Part shown: piece by piece, positions 35,357-41,639 of the stretch
Layout: each line of letters opens with the position of its first letter
Numbering within the stretch: position 1 is the stretch's first letter
NCBI GenBank assembly: GCA_016778805.1
Contig: JADHOX010000006.1
Location: 1-41,639, forward strand
Direction of reading: 5' to 3'
DNA: 41,639 bases
Source: Rickettsiales bacterium
Lineage (GTDB): Bacteria; Pseudomonadota; Alphaproteobacteria; Rickettsiales; JABIRX01
Translations under genes and position numbers: made by a program
Notes under the pieces: generated by a model
The model's database searches: none
Seen by the model: only the letters and a program-made list of their open reading frames with translations
What the model was told of the DNA's origin: nothing

Positions 35357-36001
35357 ATGCGAAAAGCGATAACATTAGTTGAACTTACCATTGTCATCTT
35401 AATAATTTCGCTATTATCTGCTTTAATTAATGGTGCTCTTGGAATCATTAAATCTGCCAAAACACGTGATTATATAAATAACATTAGAGAATATGAAAAT
35501 TCCTATTATTCCTTCTATTCTATTTATTCAGGTTTCCCAGGCGACCTCTCAAATGCTTCATATTTCTGGCCAACTTCCTTAAATGGTAATGGTGATAGCA
35601 TCATTAAATATGAAGTTGGTGATGCTAGTGAAGAATTTGCCAATGCATGGGTTCATTTAGCATTAGGAGATTTTGTTATGACACCATATGGACCATTAGA
35701 ATTTCCAACCTCAAATAATGATTTGGTATCATATGTATTAAGATATTATGATAATTTATATAATCTTATGGGCAATTCGATAACACTTCAATCTCCTGCT
35801 TTTGCTGGAGTTCTCACACCTGTTGAAGCATATCAGCTTGATTGTAAAATCGATAATTGTGAACCAGATGTTGGTGAAATGGTTATTATAAATGGCAATG
35901 GTGTAACAGCTTCTGAAACTTCATGCCTTAACGAAACGAATAAATTAAATACTAAAAATGTTGTTACGAGCGAATGTCGCGCTGTAATGTTTTTTGATTA
36001 A
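35357..36001 (+). CDS. Prepilin-like protein (type IV pilin/pseudopilin N-terminus)
   Basis: A 214-residue protein beginning MRKAITLVELTIVILIISLL. This is a class III-type prepilin signal: short basic leader, cleavage site after Ala4 (Ala instead of the usual Gly), Glu at mature position +5, and a long hydrophobic helix. The rest has IYSGFPGDLSNASYFWP, seen in many minor pilin-like proteins, and four cysteines in the last third (LDCKIDNCEPD, TSCLNE, SECRAV) that could form disulfides. No other pilus or secretion genes are nearby, so its machinery must be encoded elsewhere. It could be a minor pilin or a type II secretion pseudopilin. Confidence 0.85.
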   Translation: MRKAITLVELTIVILIISLLSALINGALGIIKSAKTRDYINNIREYENSYYSFYSIYSGFPGDLSNASYFWPTSLNGNGDSIIKYEVGDASEEFANAWVHLALGDFVMTPYGPLEFPTSNNDLVSYVLRYYDNLYNLMGNSITLQSPAFAGVLTPVEAYQLDCKIDNCEPDVGEMVIINGNGVTASETSCLNETNKLNTKNVVTSECRAVMFFD

Positions 36002-36018
36002 TATATCACTAATAAAAT

Positions 36019-37005
36019 ATGCAAAAATTTTCTGCTAAATCACTAGTTACTGAAGAAATTAATGGTCAATTTATAAGTTCAATTCAAAACATTAATTTAG
36101 CTAAACTATCAGAGGGTGAAGTTAGAATCAAAACAAGATTTTCATCATTAAATTATAAAGATGCTCTTTCTGCATCAGGACATAAAGGTGTAACCAGAGA
36201 TTATCCACATATTGCTGGCATCGATGTTGCAGGAGAGATTTTTGAATCTAATTCAGATATTTGGCAAATTGGCGATGAAGTAATTTGCACAGGTTTTGAT
36301 TTAGGCATGAATAGAGATGGAGGCTTTAGTGAGTTTGTATCTGTTCCGGCACATTGGTGTATAAGAAAACCTGATAATCTTAGCTTAAAAGACACAATGA
36401 TCTTTGGAACCGCTGGATTAACAGCTGCATTATCATCTTTAAAAATCATTAATTCATTAACACCAAATCAAAATACCAAAATCCTTATCACAGGTGCTTC
36501 AGGTGGAGTTGGGTTATTGACAGCATTATTACTCAAAAGGTTTGGCTTTCATATAACCATATCAACAAGAAATTTAAAAAACTCTTTTTTAGAAAACTAT
36601 CAATTTGACGAAATAATAGCAACTGAAACATTAAATCTAGAAACCAACAAACCAATACATAAAAGACAATTTAATGCTGCAATAGATACTCTTGGAGGCA
36701 ATATTTTAAGTAATATTCTCAAGATCATTGATTACCATGGAACTGTCATTAGCTGTGGCAATATTTGTGGGAATGAATATAATAGCAGCATTATTCCAAT
36801 GATTATAAGAGGAGTTGATTTAATTGGTATCACCTCAGCTAATGCAAAAATGAGTGAACGTGAACAAGCATGGAAGTTACTTAATGATAATCAATCAATA
36901 ATTAATGATAGCATTTATCGTCAAATTAACTTAGAAGAGGTAAATGATTTTATCAGCAAAATGCTTGCTGGTAAGCATAATAAAAGAACAGTAATAGCAT
37001 TTTAA
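36019..37005 (+). CDS. AcuI/YhdH-family NADPH-dependent acryloyl-CoA reductase-like oxidoreductase
   Basis: A 328-residue MDR enzyme of the YhdH/AcuI group: TRFSSLNYKDALSASGHKGV, YPHIAGIDVAGEIFES, CTGFDLGMNRDGGFSEFVSV, IFGTAGLTAALSSL and the NADPH motif LITGASGGVGLLTALLL, then SCGNICGNEYNSSIIPMIIRGVDLIGI. AcuI reduces acryloyl-CoA to propionyl-CoA, a detoxification step in DMSP or propionate metabolism; the physiological substrate here is unknown. It lies 17 bp after the prepilin-like gene and 1 bp before surf1. It is a second MDR protein, distinct from the one at 7694-8668. Confidence 0.92.
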   Translation: MQKFSAKSLVTEEINGQFISSIQNINLAKLSEGEVRIKTRFSSLNYKDALSASGHKGVTRDYPHIAGIDVAGEIFESNSDIWQIGDEVICTGFDLGMNRDGGFSEFVSVPAHWCIRKPDNLSLKDTMIFGTAGLTAALSSLKIINSLTPNQNTKILITGASGGVGLLTALLLKRFGFHITISTRNLKNSFLENYQFDEIIATETLNLETNKPIHKRQFNAAIDTLGGNILSNILKIIDYHGTVISCGNICGNEYNSSIIPMIIRGVDLIGITSANAKMSEREQAWKLLNDNQSIINDSIYRQINLEEVNDFISKMLAGKHNKRTVIAF

Positions 37006-37006
37006 T

Positions 37007-37723
37007 ATGACTCAAAATAGTAACACCAAAAAAAAATTCACCTTTTTAGGATTTACCGCACTTATTACAATTGGTGTTTTTTATTTAGGAGTTTGGCAGA
37101 CCTCAAGACATTTTGAAAAAAAAGCCATTATTGAAAATTATAAAAACCAAGTCGAACAACCAATAACTTCAATTAATGATCCTGCAAAAAATGATCCAAT
37201 AACTGACAGATTTAAAATCTTTAATATTGATGCTAAATTTGTTAAAGATAGTACTATTTTTCTTGGACCAAAGCAAATTGGTAAAACTGTTGGTTACAAT
37301 ATTATTGGCTTATTTGAAAGTGAAACTAAATCAAAATTTGTTGTTAACCTTGGATTCATTCCTTTAGATGATAAAGAAACTCTAAATATAAAGAGTAACT
37401 TTGAAAATATTAACATATTACAACATGAATTCAGAGGCAAACGAAGTGTATTTATTCCGGAAAACCAACCTAATAGTAAATATTGGTTCTATTTAGATCA
37501 GAAATCACTTGAAAATCATTATAAAACAGAAATTGCACCAGTTTATTTCAATTTAATTTCCGATAATTTCGCACCTATGATTAAACCTTTCGATAAAAAT
37601 GATGCTAATTTTTTTAATGAACATTTCAAATATGCAGTCACTTGGTATCTTTTATCGCTAAGTTTATTAGTGCTAGCTTTCATTTATATTAGGGTTGAGA
37701 AAATTAAAATATTTACAAAATAA
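37007..37723 (+). CDS. SURF1 family cytochrome c oxidase assembly protein
   Basis: Assembly factor for heme a insertion in cytochrome aa3 oxidase. The 238 residues have an N-terminal membrane helix (about 11-30) ending in the signature LGVWQTSRHFEKK, a periplasmic domain with VVNLGFIPLDDKET and PNSKYWFYLD, and a second membrane helix near the C-terminus preceded by NEHFKYAVTWYLLS, also a family hallmark. Its presence implies an aa3-type oxidase, although no cox genes lie in this window. It begins 1 bp after the AcuI-like gene and its stop is 1 bp from that of terC. Confidence 0.93.
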   Translation: MTQNSNTKKKFTFLGFTALITIGVFYLGVWQTSRHFEKKAIIENYKNQVEQPITSINDPAKNDPITDRFKIFNIDAKFVKDSTIFLGPKQIGKTVGYNIIGLFESETKSKFVVNLGFIPLDDKETLNIKSNFENINILQHEFRGKRSVFIPENQPNSKYWFYLDQKSLENHYKTEIAPVYFNLISDNFAPMIKPFDKNDANFFNEHFKYAVTWYLLSLSLLVLAFIYIRVEKIKIFTK

Positions 37724-37724
37724 T

Positions 37725-38432
37725 TTAAGATCTTAATTTTTTACGTTTTCTTATCGTCATATTTACTACCTCAATAAACAATGAAAATAACATAGCAAAG
37801 TAAATATAACCTTTTGGCACATGCAAGCCGAGCCCTTCTCCCACTAGTAAGACACCAATCATCATAATAAAGCTTAATGCTAAAACTTTAAAAGCCTGAT
37901 TTTTTTCAATAAAAGCAGATATGTATTTTGACATAAAAATCATTACAAACATTGCAATAACCATAGCTATTACAATTACCATGACAACTTCAGTAACTCC
38001 AACTGCTGTTATCACAGAATCAAACGAAAAAATAAAATCGATCATAATAATTTGTAATATTGTCATTGCAAAAGCCCCTTTAAACTTATCTTGAGTAACT
38101 TTTTCTTCTTCTCCTGCAACTTCACTATGCATTTCTAATGTTGCCTTTGCTATCAAAAACAAACCTCCACCAAGCATCATTAGATCCTTGCCTGAAAATT
38201 CCATACCAAATAGATTTAACCATGGTTTTTTTAAACTCATTATCCAAACAACAGCAAACAACAAACCGATTCTCATTACAAGAGCCAATAACAAACCAAC
38301 TATTCTAGCAGTTTCTCTTTGTTTATCTGGTAAATGCCCAACAACAAGAGCAATAAAAATTACATTATCTACACCCAAAATTATCTCAAGAGCTGTTAAA
38401 GAAATTAAGCTCGTCAATATCTGATAATCCAT
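37725..38432 (-). CDS. TerC-family integral membrane protein
   Basis: Multi-span membrane protein related to TerC, a family implicated in metal (manganese) export and tellurium resistance. About 235 residues with seven hydrophobic helices and the two conserved acidic membrane motifs LEIILGVDNVIFIALVVG and MIDFIFSFDSVITAVG. The frame opens at an ATG at 38444, but the ATG at 38432 has GGAG six bases before it and gives MDYQILTSL, so I prefer it. It is the right-hand boundary of the housekeeping region and is divergent from the first ankyrin gene (205-bp gap, AT-rich, no clear promoter). Confidence 0.92.
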   Translation of the reverse strand: MDYQILTSLISLTALEIILGVDNVIFIALVVGHLPDKQRETARIVGLLLALVMRIGLLFAVVWIMSLKKPWLNLFGMEFSGKDLMMLGGGLFLIAKATLEMHSEVAGEEEKVTQDKFKGAFAMTILQIIMIDFIFSFDSVITAVGVTEVVMVIVIAMVIAMFVMIFMSKYISAFIEKNQAFKVLALSFIMMIGVLLVGEGLGLHVPKGYIYFAMLFSLFIEVVNMTIRKRKKLRS

Positions 38433-38637
38433 TAAAAACTCCATAACTATAAATAATAATTCATTTTTTTAGTAAAGTGATCTTAATAAATTACCAATAA
38501 TAATTTGTTTTTTCATATCCTATATTTTTTATCGAGATATCAAGCGGTAACTATTAAGTAACTGCAAAACAACATTTATATTTAATAATTAGATATATTA
38601 GTTATAACTTAACTTTAATTAACATTAAAATTTTGTT

Positions 38638-39489
38638 ATGAGAGCACAAGAACAATATCATCGACTAAATATTTTTCTTAAAAGTAATTTTTTCAGCGTT
38701 ATAGATAATCACTATGAATGGGATCCAAATCAAATCAATCAAATAGGAGATTCTCCAATTCATAGAGTAATCAATGAAACAGATAGTCTTTCCTTATTAA
38801 CAAATTTGGTTGAATTAAATGCCGATATTAATAAAAAAGGTTCCGAAGCACTAACAGCTTTTGAAATTGCAGTAAAATGCAACAAAATTAACGAAGCTCA
38901 TTTTTTATTTGATAATCACTGTGAACTATTTCTTGATAAAGGTGACGAGCTTAACGTTATTCACTTATTATTAATTTATTATATCGGAAGACGAAATATT
39001 AATGGTGATGAGTTCCAGATTACTTGCAACCAACTAACTATTTTATCTGATGAAGTAAATAATAGTTATGACAAAAGTGCATTTAGGTTTGATCATATAA
39101 ATTATGAAAAAGCTCTAAAAATTAGGAATTTATTAATTAAGATTGTCAGCAACAATCTCATTGGTGCTTTAAATAATCAAAATGATTATAAGTTTTGGTT
39201 ACAAAATATTGATGATATCGAATTAGAAATTTACTTTATAGCTAATAATTTAATCGAAGATTTGTTACAAGAAAAAACAACAGATGATCAAATAATCGAG
39301 AAAAAGGAACTTATTTTAAATGAATTTCAAAAACAGGTAAAAGAATCAAAAATAGAATTTTTTGATAATATTCATCAAAAGCCTGTAATAAGCTCTAATA
39401 AAATGGTAAAACTCAAAGAATTTATTGCTGAAATCACTGAAAAACATCTAGTTTGTGAGCGAGTTATAGAATCTTTTTATCATAAATAG
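38638..39489 (+). CDS. Degenerate ankyrin-repeat-like protein
   Basis: A 283-residue protein with weak ankyrin features near the N-terminus: GDSPIHRVINETDSLSLLTN at about 37-56 followed by LVELNADINKKGSEALTAFE (58-77), the usual L-hexad/G-A-D-I-N pattern, and a third unit around 78-110. The remainder (to 283) is predicted helical, charged and unfamiliar, with no signal peptide or membrane segment. Ankyrin proteins of host-associated alphaproteobacteria often act as secreted effectors; that is inference here. It is followed by a second, longer ankyrin gene 113 bp downstream in the same direction. No Shine-Dalgarno sequence precedes the ATG. Confidence 0.75.
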   Translation: MRAQEQYHRLNIFLKSNFFSVIDNHYEWDPNQINQIGDSPIHRVINETDSLSLLTNLVELNADINKKGSEALTAFEIAVKCNKINEAHFLFDNHCELFLDKGDELNVIHLLLIYYIGRRNINGDEFQITCNQLTILSDEVNNSYDKSAFRFDHINYEKALKIRNLLIKIVSNNLIGALNNQNDYKFWLQNIDDIELEIYFIANNLIEDLLQEKTTDDQIIEKKELILNEFQKQVKESKIEFFDNIHQKPVISSNKMVKLKEFIAEITEKHLVCERVIESFYHK

Positions 39490-39602
39490 GCCAAAACTTT
39501 ATTATTTTTTGGATTTAATGATTAATTTGCTTTATTTAAAACAAATCATGAGTTATAAACACTTAGTAAAGTAGCATAATAACAACGATTAATATTATTA
39601 CA

Positions 39603-41510
39603 ATGAGAAGAGAGAAAACGGACAAATATTCTGCTTTAAATTTTTTAAACTTCACTTCTATAGATGAATTTAAAGAAACGGAAAGGTCTTTTCATAAAGA
39701 TGTATCATTTTATAGAGAAAGTGAATCTTACCGACAAGAATTGGAGAGTTCTGAAAATGATAAATTTTACAAAGTAATAAGATTTTTAAATCTAGTTTCA
39801 AACAATCCTAATGCTAAAAAACCAGAATATCTGGATTTAGTATCTAAAGATATTAAACAATATTTATCTGAGAACCATCATCTTTTCAGATTAAAAAACA
39901 AACTTAGTGGCAAAACACTTTATGACTATTTTGTCGAAACGCAAAATGAGTTTTTTATATCAATTTTTCAAGAATGTTGTCCTAGTAATTTATTATCAAG
40001 AAATCAGAAAAAAAATACCTTAGATCAGAATGCTAAAATCCTTAAGACGATAATTACAAAACAACATATTGATAGTATTTCGCAAATTTCATTACTATTA
40101 GACAAATATCCTGAACTTGTTAATTATAAATTAGATCATCAAACCGGCAAAACTCCACTTCATTTTGCTGCATTAAATTACAAAAATACTATTACTAACT
40201 TCCTTTTAGAAAAAGGTGCTGACGCAAATTCATTAGATAAATCAAATTATCCACCAATATATTATGCTATAGAGAAGGGTTATTTTAATCAGGTTCAAAG
40301 CCTGATAAAACATACTAGCAAAAACTTTCTTTTCAAAGGTCAAAGAACTTTTGTTGATATATTATTAATGAATTTAAAAGAAGACGAAGTTTTACAACAC
40401 AGATATGATAATAAAAAAAATATTTTAAATTTATTACTCGATTATGGTTTTAAGATTTCATTATATAGAGGATTCGATTATCAAAATCCAGATCATTTTG
40501 AAATAAATAAAGATGAATTTGACATTTTTTTTATCGAACAACAACCTCTAAAAACATATGAACCTTTTCGTTTTAATGATGAACTAAAATATAATATTAA
40601 TGAAATTGAATCTAGAAAAAGCGATAAAGTATCACAGGAAAACTATATTTTTTTTAAGATAGGACTAACTGTTAACAATAAAGTTATAATAATCCCTAAA
40701 AATGAAGTTTCTATTTCATCTAGCTTATTTCAATTTTTGGATAAGAATACAGCAGATAAATTATTTAATTGTAAAAACAAATATAATCTTTTCCAATTAA
40801 CATTACCACAAAAAACACAACTAACAAAATATACAAATGGATCTGACGCTTTAACCTCTACCGATTTATATGGAAATGATTATTATCGGAATCGATTAGG
40901 AATTGATCAAGAATATTCAAGTTCGTCCAGTACTTACAACGATTATACACCTAAAAAAAGTCCTCCAATCAGTCGTCCTATCAGTCCTATTACAGTAAAT
41001 AATCCAGATGATAACAACTACTTTTTCTCAACAAAAACAATATTGGATGACCATGAAATATCTTTCGAAGAAAAAGATTATGAATTAGCAGAACCTAATT
41101 CCTCCAATCAGATTAAACCTCAAAATATAAATAGTAAAACCTGCGACTTAAATAAATCAAGCGTCCCTGAAGAATATGATGAATCAAAACATTCTCTTAG
41201 AAATAACGATGACCTTTCTTTTTTTTGTGGACTTTCTCCTATTCAAGCTGAAAAAACAAGTGACTCTAATGGTAAAATTGAAGACCTAAATTTGACTATG
41301 ACAGATGAAACTGGAGTTTCACAGAATAATCAGCATAACTTATATAATGAATCTACAAAATTAACCTTATGTGAGCTTGCTGAGATGAGTGAGAGTAACG
41401 AGACAGAATCACATAAATCTTACAGTTCAGAACATTCATATAAAAGCTTAGATTTAAATGCAGAAGAGGTAAATATCAATAAATTCCTCAAATCAGATCA
41501 CCAACTCTGA
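39603..41510 (+). CDS. Ankyrin-repeat protein with Pro-rich and acidic low-complexity C-terminus
   Basis: A 635-residue protein. Residues 1-150 are helical and charged. Two clear ankyrin repeats follow at about 180-245: TGKTPLHFAALNYKNTITNF, LLEKGADANSLDK and YPPIYYAIEKGYFNQVQSLI. A middle region (about 300-405, ENYIFFKIGLTVNNKVIIIP) looks like a folded beta-rich domain I cannot name. From about 435 the chain becomes Ser/Tyr-rich (SSSSSTYNDYTP), then Pro-rich (KKSPPISRPISPI, 451-463), then an acidic Ser/Glu/Asn-rich tail to the end. There is no signal peptide or membrane helix. The layout suggests a secreted host-interaction protein, but no secretion signal is proven. Confidence 0.82.
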   Translation: MRREKTDKYSALNFLNFTSIDEFKETERSFHKDVSFYRESESYRQELESSENDKFYKVIRFLNLVSNNPNAKKPEYLDLVSKDIKQYLSENHHLFRLKNKLSGKTLYDYFVETQNEFFISIFQECCPSNLLSRNQKKNTLDQNAKILKTIITKQHIDSISQISLLLDKYPELVNYKLDHQTGKTPLHFAALNYKNTITNFLLEKGADANSLDKSNYPPIYYAIEKGYFNQVQSLIKHTSKNFLFKGQRTFVDILLMNLKEDEVLQHRYDNKKNILNLLLDYGFKISLYRGFDYQNPDHFEINKDEFDIFFIEQQPLKTYEPFRFNDELKYNINEIESRKSDKVSQENYIFFKIGLTVNNKVIIIPKNEVSISSSLFQFLDKNTADKLFNCKNKYNLFQLTLPQKTQLTKYTNGSDALTSTDLYGNDYYRNRLGIDQEYSSSSSTYNDYTPKKSPPISRPISPITVNNPDDNNYFFSTKTILDDHEISFEEKDYELAEPNSSNQIKPQNINSKTCDLNKSSVPEEYDESKHSLRNNDDLSFFCGLSPIQAEKTSDSNGKIEDLNLTMTDETGVSQNNQHNLYNESTKLTLCELAEMSESNETESHKSYSSEHSYKSLDLNAEEVNINKFLKSDHQL

Positions 41511-41529
41511 AACTTACAAAAATCATTGA

Positions 41530-41639
41530 TTATGAACGAAATCGTTTCAAATATTCTAATAATAAAGGATCAGTGATTTGATATTGATCTCTATCTTTTT
41601 CTAGATGACCTGCTTCAAGTAATTTTGCTATATTTAATG
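41530..41639 (-). CDS. 3' end of a probable ATP-binding (AAA/archaeal-type ATPase) protein (partial)
   Basis: On the minus strand an open frame enters at the right edge and ends with TAA at 41532-41530, giving 35 residues: IAKLLEAGHLEKDRDQYQIT then DPLLLEYLKRFRS. This pattern (a winged-helix turn ending in a DPLL-x-YLKR helix) is what I expect at the C-terminus of AAA-type P-loop ATPases of the archaeal-ATPase/DUF234-like kind. The catalytic part lies outside. The gene converges on the second ankyrin gene with a 19-bp gap. The identity is tentative. Confidence 0.5.
   Translation of the reverse strand, partial: LNIAKLLEAGHLEKDRDQYQITDPLLLEYLKRFRS

Noticed and set aside
35278-35460. 60-residue minus-strand ORF at the prepilin start
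   Set aside because: Its hydrophobic stretch is the complement of the pilin helix region; it has no ribosome-binding site.
37725-37736. TTAAGATCTTAA followed by TTTTTT as terminator between surf1 and terC
   Set aside because: The palindrome has no loop; the longest real stem would be four A/T pairs, too weak for termination.
1-41639. CRISPR arrays, insertion sequences, integrase or prophage genes
   Set aside because: No regularly spaced repeats, transposase or integrase motifs, or terminal inverted repeats were seen; the tRNA-Pro gene has no adjacent integrase or duplicated 3' end.

Overview
The window is an AT-rich, gene-dense bacterial chromosome segment with no stretch over 300 bases free of genes. 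The content points to an alphaproteobacterium: a fused ispD-ispF gene, a DUF1467 membrane protein, SURF1, NuoA, a ubiE-ubiB pair and a PNPase operon of the usual truB-rpsO-pnp order. Two ankyrin-repeat proteins with low-complexity tails suggest a host- or predator-associated lineage, for example a Rickettsiales-like bacterium. However, the biosynthetic genes (biotin, histidine, tryptophan, NAD, pyrimidine, MEP isoprenoids, glycine cleavage) make it less reduced than Rickettsia. The lineage is an inference from gene content only.

Layout. 1-356: 5' part of nuoA, running out of the window on the minus strand. 429-2683: biotin genes bioF(-) and bioB(+), head to head with only 9 bp between starts, then an unknown 58-residue ORF. 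2780-6408: glpK, two tandem VOC-family proteins and a divergent LysR regulator. 6414-7506: prfB (RF2) with an intact programmed +1 frameshift. 7613-7689: tRNA-Pro(UGG). 7694-8668: a zinc-free MDR oxidoreductase. 8810-18587: nine plus-strand genes in near-continuous array, hisG-hisD-truB-rpsO-pnp-gcvT-gcvH-gcvPA-gcvPB, linking histidine synthesis, translation/RNA decay and the glycine cleavage system. 18588-20975 (minus): trpS, nadA and a short RodZ-like membrane HTH protein. 21081-21527: dut. 21534-26263 (minus): rpsT with its own promoter and terminator, then recG-pyrC-DUF1467-trpC. 26339-28040: ispDF-pgpA. 28059-29946 (minus): mutM and a secreted YHYH-domain protein. 30014-35184: ubiE-ubiB and a YdiJ-like FAD/Fe-S dehydrogenase, a group tied to ubiquinone and respiration. 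35357-37723: an orphan prepilin-like protein, an AcuI/YhdH-type reductase and SURF1. 37725-38432 (minus): TerC. 38638-41510: two ankyrin-type proteins. 41530-41639 (minus): 3' end of a probable ATPase.

General features. Convergent genes repeatedly end within 0-18 bp of one another. Most starts lack a Shine-Dalgarno sequence, and a few clear ones stand out (the 58-residue ORF, nadA, terC, gcvPA). Several starts are forced to be non-ATG (bioF GTG; ubiE and the YdiJ-like gene TTG).

I found no CRISPR array, insertion sequence, integrase or rRNA. The region with most potential for undescribed biology is the right end (ankyrin proteins next to the truncated ATPase gene). The 58-residue ORF, the orphan pilin and the YHYH protein come next.
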